Assembly: GCA_016802295.1 (NCBI GenBank)
Contig: JAESIW010000162.1
Span: forward strand, 1,281,346-1,345,345
Source of the DNA: Brachionus rotundiformis
Taxonomy: Eukaryota; Rotifera; Eurotatoria; Ploima; Brachionidae
Direction: 5' to 3'
DNA length: 64,000 nucleotides
Part shown: positions 12,531 to 23,471 of the stretch, in pieces
How positions within the stretch are numbered: the first letter of the stretch is position 1
Layout of the letters: the number at the start of each line of letters is the position of its first letter
Notes under the pieces: model-generated
What the model was told of the DNA's origin: nothing
Database searches by the model: none
The model's input: the letters and a program-made list of their open reading frames with translations, nothing else
Program-made: the position numbers and the translations under genes

Positions 12531-12971
12531 AAAGAGTTATTACACTATAGGCACTATAACTATCACTTGTGTTATTTTTATGCAATTTAAAAGCAAAATT
12601 TAGGCTTAATTATTTAAATTATTAAGTTTCTTTTATTTTAAAAATTTTTTTATGGAATTTTTATTTGATCTCCCATTTCATATTAATATTTTCTAATCAC
12701 TTGTAACAAAAAAAATAATGATATTTGTTATTTGTTCTAATTGTGGAAAAGATAAACTTTTTCTATCTTAATAAATATTATTATATATTATTATATTTTT
12801 ATTTTTGATTTCTATTTATTAAATTTGTTAATTAATAAAGTTAATTTATGCTGGAAAATTTATATTAGGTAAATATAAATATAATATAAATGAAGAGAAT
12901 TCAATCTAATATGGGTGATTACTTCATGTATAACAATAAGAATAAATGTTTATAATAAATTTTTATTAAAA
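12531..12971. other. Intergenic, AT-rich
   Basis: Lies between the retroelement and the C9orf85-like gene. Strongly AT-rich. I see no long terminal repeat that would bound the retroelement and no gene. Confidence 0.5.
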
Positions 12972-13843
12972 CTATTTTTTTTTGTTTAAGACCTTTTTTT
13001 TTCCAAATGAAACTCTTTTAGATTTAGATTGTACTTCCTCTTCTTCATCGTCCTCATCCAAAGTTTCGTAGTCTTCATCGCCATCGTCTTTGGGAAGTTT
13101 TTTAAGCTCTTCTTGATTTTCATCTTCCAAATCCTCTTCCTCATCTTCATCATCATCTTCTTCGTCAAAATCTTCATCAAATTCTTCGTCACTTTCATTA
13201 GTATTTTTCATGACCAAGCTTGGATCTTCCATAAATTCTTCTTTGGAAAAGCTTCCATTTTCTAGCAATCTCAGCAATTTACCTACAAATAAAAAGATTT
13301 CACTTAAAAACAATTTATTAAATATTCTTTATACGTCTCTGTCGTTCAGATAAATGTTTCAATTCTTGATAAAACTCTTCTTCTTTGCGCTGTTTTTCCC
13401 TAGGACTCTCGCCAAATCTTTAATTAATGTGCTTAAATGCGCCAATTAAATTAACTAATTATTTACTCTAGATTTTCATTTGGCTTGGAACATTTGGAGC
13501 ATATTTTGTAAGTTACAGAACAATCTTTGCAAACAATATAATAAGCGTCTTTAACTTTTTTTTCTAGACACTTAACACTTAATAATAATTAATAATTAAT
13601 TTATTTTGAAATATTTTAAGATAGGGCTTGATACCATTTTTTAGGAGTGGTCAGAAGTTTGTATTTTTTGAACTTTACCTTCCAGTCAATTATTTCCTTA
13701 CAGTGGTCACAGATACCGTAAAACTCAAGATTGTTTATTTTCTTGGTAGTTAAACTGGTATCATGAAGATCATTTTTGAATGCCTTTGTATTTTTGTGCT
13801 TTTGTGGCCTACTTCGACTAGAATTGCCTTTTTGTGTTGACAT
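12972..13843 (-). CDS. C9orf85-like protein (DUF2039), 4 exons, 237 aa
   Basis: Exons 13843-13635, 13577-13467, 13417-13335 and 13282-12972 encode 237 residues. The N-terminus (MSTQKGNSSRSRPQKHKNT) and the following cysteine pairs (CDHCKE, KKCVKCLEKKVKDAYYI, CKDC, CSKC) are those of the conserved eukaryotic C9orf85/DUF2039 family, a small putative zinc-binding protein of unknown function. The cysteine spacing suggests two zinc ribbons. Exon 3 adds a charged helix (SPREKQRKEEEFYQEL) and exon 4 a long Asp/Glu tract ending in a Lys-rich tail. Introns are 57, 49 and 52 nt. It is transcribed away from the tRNA gene about 160 bp upstream. Confidence 0.92.
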
Positions 13844-14003
13844 TTCAAAAAAATTTATCTTAAATTATTCTTTTATTATTTTCTAAAAAATTTTTTCTTG
13901 ATTTTTGAGTATACGATACCATGCTTTAAATGTTTGGTTAATTTTGAAATATTTTTAACGAAATTAATTAATAAAAATTTTAAATTATTGGACCGAAATT
14001 GGA

Positions 14004-14077
14004 GCCCGACTAGCTCAGTTGGTTAGAGCGTCGTGCTAATAACGCGAAGGTCGTGAGTTCGATCCTCCCGTTGGGCA
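14004..14077 (+). tRNA. tRNA-Ile (AAT anticodon)
   Basis: A 74-nt tRNA with a 7-bp acceptor stem GCCCGAC/GTTGGGC (one G-T pair), D-arm GCTC...GAGC, anticodon stem TCGTG/CGCGA with loop CTAATAA (anticodon AAT, read as IAU), and TTCGATC T-loop. The internal A and B boxes are intact. The T-stem GTGAG/CTCCC has one T-C mismatch at its second pair, which is unusual. No intron. The sequence from the D-arm to the variable loop matches typical animal tRNA-Ile(AAU). Confidence 0.96.
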
Positions 14078-14081
14078 AATC

Positions 14082-14086
14082 TTTTT
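14082..14086 (+). terminator. RNA polymerase III terminator of tRNA-Ile
   Basis: A run of five T starts four bases after the tRNA 3' end, and a longer T-run follows shortly after. This is the standard Pol III termination signal. Confidence 0.85.
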
Positions 14087-14456
14087 CGGCTTTTTTTGGT
14101 GCCATAATAAATACCATTAATTTAACCGATGGAAAAAACTAACCATGTTTTTTTTTTGAAAATTAGTTAGATTTTTCTCAAAGCAGATTTTATCAACTTA
14201 GAGTATCAGATATCTACTGAAAAATTATATAATATGATCTATTTGTCAAGCAATGGTTGGTAAAAAATTCTGTTTTTACATTCGCTTAATAAAAATTGTA
14301 CTAAAAAGGAAACTTTTTCATAAGATTTTTTAACAAGAATTAAATTAAATTCTATGAATTTGATCAAATTAATAATAATTTTCAATAAAAATGGCTAAAT
14401 AAATTTTTTTAATTAAATTTTTAGTTAATCTAGTATATTTATTAAAGATGAAAAAT

Positions 14457-15764
14457 TTAATCATTTTTTACAATTGCTTTTCCAATATTTTCGCCTCTAA
14501 ATAAACCATAAAAAGCATCTCTCATTTTATCAAAGCCATGATAAACATGCTCTTTAACTTTAAGTTGGCCATTCTGTATCAATTTATTTATTTCGGTGAA
14601 TGCTTCTGGCCAGTCGTTCCAATAATCACTTGATCTAAAGTTAATTATTGACAGATTTTTTTCTTTTATTATATGGTCAACGTTTTTTTCATCTAAAAAC
14701 AAATTTAATAACGAATACAAAATAGATAAAAATTAACATTTTGAAAGGTCTTGGCAACAATATGTCTGGATAGAGCCACAGCTCAGCACTCTTCCTTTAC
14801 TTTTCATATTATGCTCAATTATAGATGAATAAAATGTTCCACCAACCTTGGAAATTTTTTTTTTCAAATTATTTGTTTTAATTTATATATTTACATTATC
14901 AAAATAGATATCAACTCCATCAGGAACAACATTTTTTATTTCTTCATTTATATTGCATGATTTGTAATTGAAGGCATAATCAAAGCCAATTTCTTTGCAA
15001 AAGATGGCTTTTTCGTCATTTCCAACTAAGCCAATTACTTTTAATCCTTTTAGTTTAGCCAATTGTCCAACAATAGATCCAACAGCACCAGCAGCACATG
15101 ATACCACGATTACTTCGTTTTGCGTGGGATTACATTTATTAAGACCGAAGTAAGCCGTGGCCCTTAAGTAAACAATTTTACACTGATTAAACAATTTAAT
15201 CGTATACCCAGTCATTCCCAAAGCGCCCAAAGTATAAGAAATCGGCGTTTTTCCAAGTTCAAAGCGAATGGGATTCAAATTGTCGCCTTTAGATTTGTAT
15301 TTGGTAACCCAACCTGCCTGTGACAAAACCATTGTTTCTATTTAAACAGTTTAAAAATTTTTCAAAAAAATTCAACCCGTACCTTTTGGAAAATTTTTGT
15401 TCCTCGATTCAATGACTCTTTTTAATTTAATAAAGATCATAATATAATTTTTTGCCTAATTTACTTAGATAACTGTTCTCCGACCATAGTTTGGCCTTCT
15501 TTTTTCTTGCAAACTCTTCAAAAATTTTTAATTAATTCAAATTTATCCCATTAATTGTCTTGCCTCATGTAAGGATCTACTGAAAGAAAGACTGCTTCCA
15601 AAAGTACCTCTTAAAACGTCTAAAGCTTAAAAAATTATCAAAAATTTAAATTTCCCACCATTTTCTTCAAGTTGTTCAGAAATTTCAAATTCTACCAAAC
15701 TAAGATTTTCATCGCTTGGCTGTCCACAAAAATCTTTATTCAATGTCCACTTTTTTGCTTTCAT
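14457..15764 (-). CDS. PTGR1: Prostaglandin reductase 1-like MDR oxidoreductase (8 exons, 326 aa)
   Basis: NADPH-dependent alkenal/15-oxoprostaglandin 13-reductase of the zinc-independent MDR superfamily. Exons: 15764-15659, 15609-15564, 15515-15465, 15417-15383, 15337-15208, 15162-14895, 14846-14738, 14692-14457, giving 326 residues (human 329). Diagnostic segments: VFLSVDPYMR, EGQTMVGEQ, the Rossmann glycine motif AAGAVGSIVGQLAK, FNYKS, YFDNVGG and the C-terminus GFDKMRDAFYGL followed by GKAIVKN. All introns are 45-49 nt. Intron 2 uses a GC donor (GCAAGA). Intron 5 (45 nt) has no stop and is in frame, so an unspliced read adds 15 residues inside GMTG/ATAYFG. Key residues look intact and the gene appears functional. 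Confidence 0.94.
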
Positions 15765-17660
15765 TTTAGTTTGAATTTTAGAAATTATATTTTGATTGCT
15801 TAATTATTTATATTTATAATGTTTTCTAATCCTAAATTTTGGCCAAGAATTTTTTCCCACCCGATGTATAAATAATTGAAATTCAATTAGATAAAAATAG
15901 ATAAAAATGTTTTCTACTATAATTAAAATGCAAAATTATGAAATAAAACTGATTTGAAAAATTTAGATAGTTACTGGAATCAAATTCTAAAAGCATACAT
16001 AACAAAAAATTGAACAAAATAATCATTCCAAATAAAAATAACGTTTGAAGGTCAATTTTTTTATCTACACTTCGTACTTTTTCTTATTTAATTTTTGATG
16101 AGAAACCTGATTTTTCTTAAATCCAAAATATGTATAAAGAAAATTTCTAATCGATTAAGTAATACCAAACTAATGAAAGATAAAACCACGTTAAAGATTT
16201 TTAAATTGTATGAAAAATGTACACCTCTTGTTTAAAATGGCTTTATCAACAATAAATCAACTAAGGAAGAGTCTAAATAAATTATCATGGGTAAATTTTG
16301 CCAATTATTAAGAATTTTCTAATGAAATTGTATGCTTATTCAAAAGAATTGATATTTTTTGCTATTAGTTTTTTCATCTTTTTAAAATTTTAAAACGATT
16401 TATTACAAGATAAATTAAGAGGATTAGAAATAAGATAAAATTTTTCTTTATTTTATAACATATAAAAATAAATGAAAAGTGTTCAATTTCCATATAGAAA
16501 AGCGTTAAAAATTAAATATGCATAATACTTACTTATGGTTAAGATTACAGCTGAAATTTTTTATTTAAGAATAAAAAAGTATTATTATTATTTATTAGAT
16601 ACAAACTTATATTCTATTTTAGATAATTAAAGGCAATACAGTCAACAGTTCGATGATATGTTTTACAATTAATATGCTTAATTGAGTCAATTGCTGTTTT
16701 TGGATCATACTCAGTATAGCTATAAATGTTTTTTTCTAAGTTGGACAATTGTATACACAGAGGTATTTTTTGCTGATTAGTTTCGTACAGATAGGTTAAT
16801 AGGCTAAGACATGTACTTCATTGTTTATAAGCGTGGAAACCCGGTTCGATTTTGAAACCAGTTTTGTATTAAACCGATTATTACTTGATTAAACAGAGGT
16901 ATATAAAGAAGATTTTTGAAATATAAATTTTATATCTTTTAAATAAAACAATTAAGAAAAAATTAAATTTTTATATAAAAAATAAAAAAATATATATATT
17001 TTTGATTAATTTTATGCTAATCAAAATTGAACCGGTTTCCCAGCTCTAATTGTATGAACTATTTAAAGATAACAATATCTTACAGAGCTCTTATTTTTAC
17101 TAAGTTCATAATTACTTTGGTTTTTTGAATATAGTTGACAAATTCAACTCACAGTATCGACAATTAGTAAAACAAATACAAGTTGAGTAATTATTTGATT
17201 GAATAAGCTGAAAAAAAAATAGTACATTTTTGATTGATGGGCTTCATTCAGTTTATTATACAACACCAGTGCCTTCTATTGACAACCGAGTTATTTTTAT
17301 AAAAAAAAAGTAAAAAAAGCAATAACCCATCTATTGTGTATATAATCTACTACTTATAAAAACATAAATTTTCATTTCTAGCTATTTTTATCTAATTAAA
17401 TTTGATTAAAAATTTTGCTAAAACTTTAAAGTGCGCAAATGGCAAGTTAGTTTTGACACGCTCATCTGCATAAATTGCAACTTTCTGCTCTCTCATTAGA
17501 ATATTTTATTCGCAATGCATGTACAAAGCAAGCATAAAAAGCTATAGAGTCGCACACTAACGCCATAGAGACTATATTTCTATCATTAAATCCAAACCAA
17601 TTTATTTATTACCTATCAGATAAAATTATTTTGACAGGCAATATCTGGCCCTGGCACACC
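15765..17660. other. Intergenic; contains a small foldback pair
   Basis: About 1.9 kb between divergent genes, very AT-rich, without a gene I recognise. It holds an imperfect 20-bp inverted pair (16835-16855 and 17021-17040, core GGAAACC-GGTTC). A somewhat less AT-rich tract at about 17430-17560 (CATAAAAAGC near 17540) may be the promoter/5' UTR of the finger gene, and a TTTTGACAG acceptor-like site at 17628-17636 could end a 5'-UTR intron. Confidence 0.5.
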
Positions 17661-20600
17661 ATGGATGACATGATCGAATTGGAAGACTATTGTGTCTTTT
17701 GTTCCAAATATTTGGCCGGAATGCACGACTTTAACAAAAAGATGCACTTCAATACGTGCAAATTGCGCAAGCTATTCGACTCGGTGTCGGACACGAACGA
17801 CATCGATCAATTTTTCATTGGTGACAACTGCAGCTTTTGCCTCAAGTCGCTCAAAGACTTCAAGTCCGAGTTCAACAAACGCATCCACATCAAATGCTGC
17901 AAGATTAAGAAAGAAACGTTTGACCGTCGTGACTCGATTCTGCAGCTGCAGCAGACCGAAGGCCAATCGGCATCGTTAGCCACATCCACACAGTCAAACG
18001 AGGCCAACCAGTCGGCCAGTTTGCTGCAGAATTTGACCGAGTCGTGCATATTTTGCACCAAGCCTCTAGGCAACTTGAATTCGTTCAACAGAAAGATGCA
18101 CATCGAGCACTGCAAGATTCGAAAGTCGCTCGAGGGCAACATACGCTCAGGCGGCAAGAACAAAGACGAAAATATTGTGAAACAAGGCGACATAGGCGAC
18201 CATTGTGTTTACTGCAACAAATCTTTTGCCAGATTGTCCGATTTTAACCGCCGCCTGCACTCAGAACACTGCAAGTCAAAAAAAAGAAAACTCAAAACAC
18301 TTAACAATGTGATAAACAGTTCCATTAATTTTAACACTGTGCAGTCCCAGGAGAGCAGCTACGGGCCCAATCTGGACCAGGTACAGAACAGTCTCATCCT
18401 GATGGCAAACAACAGCTGCCCCAATACTCCTCTGCGTGGCTCCACCTCTCTGAACATCACATCCGGGTCGGACCAGTCTAGTAGCCAGGATAACTCTCTG
18501 TCACAGAGTCAAATAAGTGCCGACACATGCGAGTATTGCGAGTACTGTTCGAGATCGTTGGCCAATTTGAGCAATTTCAACAAGAATATTCACATAGAAC
18601 AATGCAAGCTTAAGCAGACCAAAAAAACTGCCAGTGGACAAGTAAAACAGTCGAGTAAGCCGCCTAGGAAAAGAGCTAAGATTGACAAAGAAAAAAGTAG
18701 TCAAAATAATAAATTGTAAGTTGGTTGCTTTTGTTAGTGGTATTTAATTAATTAATTGAGCAATAAGGCAATTATATCCCCGTGTCCGAAATGAACACAC
18801 AGTTAGCTCTTATTTATTCAAAGACAAATTTGCTGTCACTACGACACTTTTAAAATTTGAAAAAAAATTTCAATTTTTGTTTACACATTTGTACAATGTT
18901 TAAATTTATTATTAATTTAAAAATATGTCCCTTCTTAAATATAACTCTAAACTTATTACCGGTAAATTAAATATTTAGTACTTAATGTCTTGATTAAAGC
19001 CTACTTAATTGTACGTGAAAGCCATAAGCATAGCTTGCTGGATAAAAACACTGGACTATAACAAAATAAGATAGAATTTTAATACAAAAAGCTCAAAGCT
19101 TCATTCTAGGAAAAAAAATTTTATTATTAACTGATAATTCGAGTTATGCTAATATATTTATTCAGATATTATTCATTTATTTAGATACTTGAGGATATCC
19201 TCAGGCAACTCAGATTGGATATTAGTCCTTCTTTTCAGCCTAGCGTTTGAGTTTAATAATAAAATAAAAAAATCTCGAGTATCATAGCACAGTATGATTA
19301 TAACTAAATAATCTAAGGTAAGATAAAATTAATGAACTTGAGAGTAAAAAGTTAAGTTTTTTGTGATACAGGGTGTTGTAATTTTTGTTTAGAACACATA
19401 GTCATTTAAATCTTCTAAGAGTTGCTTTTATGATCTATTCCTTTTTGCAAAAATTTATCTAACAGTAGTTTCGGTCTAGTTGATAGCAAGTCGTTTTTCA
19501 TGGATGATTTTGAACTTTGTCTTCAATGGGAATATTCAGATAGTAATAGTAATAGTAATAGTATTCTGCGATAACAGGCCATAGGCTTTTAACTGAGCCT
19601 GATTTGCATCAAGCTATAGCTATATTTATTTTAATAAATTAAAGTTAATAAAGTGTAAAGTTAAATAGTTATTTTTAAAATAGTTAAATAAAGATTACAA
19701 AAGTTTGAAATAATAATTTTTTAATTAATCTCTTATTAAGGCTTTTTTAGCTTTTTTTTAGGCTTTATTCGTGCGACGGAATATTTTGAATGTGCGTTTA
19801 AATTTTTTTTATGTGTGGTAGTTAGGCACACCCTTTATTTAAAACTATATTTATAAATTACTTTCAAAAATTTAACATGGTTGTACTGGACAAAAATTCA
19901 AAACCCGTTCACCATGTTAGAAGATATGCATCCTAGAATAGGTAATACTTCACATTATTTTATAAAAAAAGACTAAAGTCTTAATCTTTCAGCTAAAAAT
20001 AATATCAATTGAATGAAGCGCTAATTTTTCTTTTCGTGATACTTTTCATATAATCATACTTTTTATTCATTTCCAAATTTTAATATTGAAATGGAAGAAT
20101 ATAAAAATCTTGTTAACTATGAAAATTTATAATTTATTTTTGCCAAATTAATACGTAATTAAAAAATAATTGAATAAATATTAAAATAAAAAAATAAAAA
20201 TGTTAGTCGACTTTAGCTGAATCGACTCACAACACTAAATAATATTGTACATTTCGAGTGTGTGATTGATATGCTATTTTGTAAATGCTTTATTTAAAAA
20301 ATAAGTAATAATAATCATCGAAATCTATTAAGAGTCAAGTTTTATTTAAAGTCTGGTTCTGTCACTTTATAACAATAATATTAGCAGAAATTTATTTTTC
20401 CCTTATTATTTTTTCTCTTTCTGTTTTCTCTATGAGAGTCAGTAAACGTCCAATCCAGTCTAGCTAAAGTAGCTCTGAATTTTTTATCCGTTTTTGTCCT
20501 TTGGTCTTTTTCTCTTGTAGCACAATTTTTTTAATAAGCTAAATTAGCTAAAGCATTAAAGAATAAAAAAATTTAATCTAATGGCTATATTTTCCTTTTA

Positions 20601-20918
20601 AGCTGTACTTCCCAGATGCTGACACATTTAGACTTGGGAGCATCAAGCGACCTAGCTGCCGCGTCAAGCCGGAACTCAAATCCAAACTTATCAATTTCAA
20701 ACAGTACAAACTCTAATTCCGATCAGGCAATTACTCCAAGCAGTCAATTGAGCCACCAGTTTAATCATTCAAACGCAGCTACAATCATAAGTCTAGATAA
20801 CAACACACTACATCAACTAAGTATTGCTGCCAGTCAAAATGGTCAAAATTTGCTCAATGGGGGAACGCATACTTTACAAATAACGCTGGATCCGAACACA
20901 AACCAAATCTACATTTGA
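17661..20918 (+). CDS. Protein with five tandem C2HC (SLX4/UBZ4-like) zinc fingers
   Basis: Exon 1 starts at the ATG at 17661 in a good context (CACCATGG). It has five repeats of C-x2-C-x14-H-x3-C (x15 in repeat 2), first Cys at residues 11, 57, 129, 182 and 293, each shaped like C-x-[FY]-C-x-[KR]-x-[LF]...FN[KR]x3H-x3-CK. The spacing matches my recollection of UBZ4/SLX4-type C2HC fingers, but I know no protein with five such copies, so the function is unknown; ubiquitin or nucleic-acid binding is inference. Ser/Gln/Asn-rich linkers join the fingers, then a basic run (PPRKRAK). The exon-1 stop TAA lies inside a perfect donor GTAAGT (18716). Splicing to 20603 (acceptor TTTTAAG) continues in frame for 105 codons and ends ITLDPNTNQIYI, total 456 aa. 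That second exon is plausible, not proven. Confidence 0.75.
18716..20602. other. Probable 1.9-kb intron of the finger-repeat gene
   Basis: Bounded by GTAAGT at 18716 and TTTTAAG ending at 20602. AT-rich, no second gene recognised. It contains a short TAGTAA microsatellite near 19541-19563. It is far longer than the 45-60 nt usual here, so undetected small exons inside are possible. Confidence 0.5.
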
Positions 20919-22282
20919 ATAAAATACGAATTGATATTACGTAGAATAATTTATAAGTAATTCGTTTTGGTTGATTTATCGTTTTGTAAATTTTTTTTCT
21001 GACTAAAATAAAATTACTTTGAAATATATGGAATAATACTTAAGTCTTATTTTTTTTAAATTATTTTAAAGCCCGAACCAGTTTTCGGAGCCAAGGGCTA
21101 CTTATTTTATTGTTACGATCTGCAATTAAATTATTGTTATGTTTTTCGTTTTTTTTTTTTACTCAATATCAAAGTTTAAAAAATACTTCAAGAATTTAAA
21201 TAAAGAGAATTTTATAAAAAAATTAAATTTTTTATTTTTTAATGCAGAGCTCAAAACTGGTGAAAAAATACCAAATGTCCAACTATTGTGTGTGATTACT
21301 TTATTCTATTAATCTAATGAGAAAAAAATAAAACCAAAACTAGTTCTGTAAATACAACATGGTGCAAAATTCTAGGAAAACTGTGACAGTTGTAGCCATC
21401 ACTGTTGCACCATGTATTAACAGAACCAGTTTTTAGCTTTTTTTCAAATAACTATCTTGTTATGTTTTATTTTACCAAATTTCACTAGGCCATTTTTTTT
21501 GCTCTGGTACTTTTTCTAGTAGAATTGTTAGTTGATCGATTGAGATATCATTTCCAAGAGCTTGATTAATCAAAAATATTAAAAATAACTCTTTTATATT
21601 AAGAATATTTATTAAAATAAGTGTTTAAAAATCAGTAAACAATGTATACAAATCTTCATTGGATCTTTGGAATTTCATTTGCCATATCTGCACGCTTTCT
21701 TCTGCCTCTTTTTCTGTTTACATATGGAAACTCATCTGATACGAATTTTAATGGACTTAGAGTGATGATTTGGTATAATTTACTTTTTTTTAAGTTTAAT
21801 ACTCCTTTTTTGGGGATTTTTTATTTTAATTTTTGAGAAAAATAAAAACCTTAAAATCTTATTATTATTTTTGATCAAATTTACCTTAACTTTAATTTTT
21901 TATAGTTAAAAAGATAAAGTTTAGTGAAAAAAATATTCAAGATTATAATTAATTAAAAATTAGGATCTCTTAATCACAAAGCTAATTTCAAAATCTAGGA
22001 TGGAATTAGGTTTTTTCGTTTTTTGATATTTTGCCAATGGTTCAAAAAAATTCTTAGTCTCAATTTTCAATTGAGTTATAATTATAAAAATTTTATAAAA
22101 AATTAGATCTTGATCAATTTTTAAAACCTGGGAAACTTTATTAAATTTGCTACTTTTTACTTTTTATTCTTTTATTAATGTTTGAGTAAATGAAAAACAT
22201 ATTTTTGTCAAAAAATTTATTATTTACATTTAATAAATTGGAATGTTCCTGAGTATTTTTGAATATGATAAAAAATTTGAAT
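20919..22282. other. Intergenic with a hairpin-forming inverted repeat
   Basis: Mostly AT-rich. A roughly 100-bp foldback occupies 21334-21436 (separate entry). A 64-codon plus-strand ORF at 21642-21836 with a hydrophobic N-terminus has no family I recognise and is not called as a gene. Confidence 0.5.
21334..21436. repeat. Foldback/MITE-like hairpin of about 100 bp
   Basis: The left arm (about 21334-21367, AACTAGTTCTGTAAATAC then ATGGTGCA) is the imperfect reverse complement of the right arm (about 21402-21436, TGCACCAT then GTATTAACAGAACCAGTT). The roughly 35-bp central part contains a second small ACTGT/ACAGT palindrome. This could be a small non-autonomous DNA element or a transcribed hairpin. 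No target-site duplication is obvious. Confidence 0.55.
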
Positions 22283-22744
22283 TTATAAAAAAGCTAAAAA
22301 ACTTAGACCAATTGATAAAATGGGAAAAAAATGTATTTTTCCAAGTCTGGATGACCTATTGCAGCCATCGGTAGTGCATGTGTACAGACAGGAATAGTAA
22401 ATTCGAGAGTCCTGAGGTAGATTTATCTCATTGCAAGAGTTGTCCATGTGTCTTGAGCTACAGAATCGTCTTGTTCCTACAATAGCGCCGTACATGCCAG
22501 TCGTTTTGACGCAAAAGGCCGCATTTTGGACATGGTCACAGCTTTCGGGTAGAATGTCCTCTCGTTCCCAAGATTCTGGACAGTATTCGTCCACACTACT
22601 GTCGCACTGATAGCATAAAAGCGCTTCAACAAATTAATTAATTTACCAATAATAAAACTAGGTGATAAATTTACCATTTGTTGATTTGATCATTGCCACT
22701 ATAGCTGCTGTAAATAGCAAAAATTTATATAAAAAATAATTCAT
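22283..22744 (-). CDS. Ly6/three-finger GPI-anchored protein (2 exons, 136 aa)
   Basis: Exons 22744-22675 and 22623-22283 (intron 51 nt) encode 136 residues. A signal peptide (MNYFLYKFLLFTAAIVAMIKS) is followed by ALLCYQCDSS, the classic start of a Ly6/uPAR domain, a series of cysteines, the domain-ending TCTTDGCN, and a hydrophobic C-terminal tail (FFPILSIGLSFLAFL) typical of a GPI-attachment signal. The mature protein should therefore sit on the outer cell surface. Family members modulate receptors and channels; the specific partner cannot be told. The splice places Ala-Leu-Leu-Cys exactly at the expected junction. Confidence 0.88.
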
Positions 22745-22904
22745 TCTAAAGATTAAAAATTTTAATTTTAAATTTAATTAACTCTTGATTAAATTAATAG
22801 ATAAAAATCAAGCAAATATTAATTTATTTTTTTAAAAAAGAAAAAAAATTTGCCAACAAAAATGTCATTAAATATACACATAAATGAACATATAGATATA
22901 AAAT

Positions 22905-23471
22905 CTAGTTGTCTATTTCTGGACTATTTTGATCTGACTCTTCGTTTACCACTTGAATTAGGTCCTTGCGAATTGGCGTTTTTTTGGAATCTAGTTTAAG
23001 TTTTTTTATTTTGCTGGTATCTTTGACCTTAAATCCCAAATTGAGATCGTCAATAGAGTTGACCGAAGAGTCGGATCCAGACTCGTTTTCTTCACCACTT
23101 TCTTCACTCTCTTCCTGTTCATCAGAGTCAGAACCAGAATCAGATTGTGCCACAAGGGCCAGGTTCATTTCGATATGCTCATCTTCCTCGTCAACATTTT
23201 CAATATTAACCTTATCTGGATCTTCCTTACACTCTTCAAGTAACTTATCTGTTGACTGCTTTAACATTGGCAAAAAGTCTCTAACTTTACTTAAAGTTGA
23301 GCTGGCTTTGAACCGTTTTGTCTCCAATTTATTGATTAAAAATGGTTTATATTTTTCTGCATTATTCACCTCTAGCCATGCTCTCTTTTCCGGAGACTTG
23401 GTCGCACTGCTCGATTTAGACTCTTGGCCAGTCTCTTCGGAATTAAGCTCTACATTTGCCTCATTTGACAT
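22905..23471 (-). CDS. NOPCHAP1: NOPCHAP1 (C12orf45)-like chaperone, 188 aa
   Basis: Single-exon ORF starting MSNEANVELN. The centre matches the DUF4598/C12orf45 family: a FLP-x-[LM] motif (RDFLPMLKQSTDKLLEE), then KVNIENVDEEDEHIEMNLAL, equivalent to the family's FNIENID...MDVAL segment, followed by a Ser/Asp/Glu-rich acidic tract and a basic C-terminal run. In vertebrates NOPCHAP1 bridges NOP58 to the R2TP/AAA+ machinery during box C/D snoRNP assembly. The same role is inferred here from this modest but well-ordered similarity. The N-terminal region is low complexity and not informative. Confidence 0.8.
   Translation of the reverse strand: MSNEANVELNSEETGQESKSSSATKSPEKRAWLEVNNAEKYKPFLINKLETKRFKASSTLSKVRDFLPMLKQSTDKLLEECKEDPDKVNIENVDEEDEHIEMNLALVAQSDSGSDSDEQEESEESGEENESGSDSSVNSIDDLNLGFKVKDTSKIKKLKLDSKKTPIRKDLIQVVNEESDQNSPEIDN

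Noticed and set aside
13029..13265. Hydrophobic plus-strand ORF (Phe/Ile-rich)
   Set aside because: It is the reverse complement of the Asp/Glu tract of the C9orf85-like gene, which always reads as Phe/Ile/Val on the other strand.
15163..15207. A 15-residue lineage-specific insertion in the prostaglandin reductase
   Set aside because: The segment is bounded by GT and AG, removal restores the family sequence exactly, so it is an in-frame intron.
21642..21836. 64-codon hydrophobic ORF as a small membrane protein
   Set aside because: No paralogue, promoter motif or family; hydrophobic AT-rich ORFs of this length are common by chance here.
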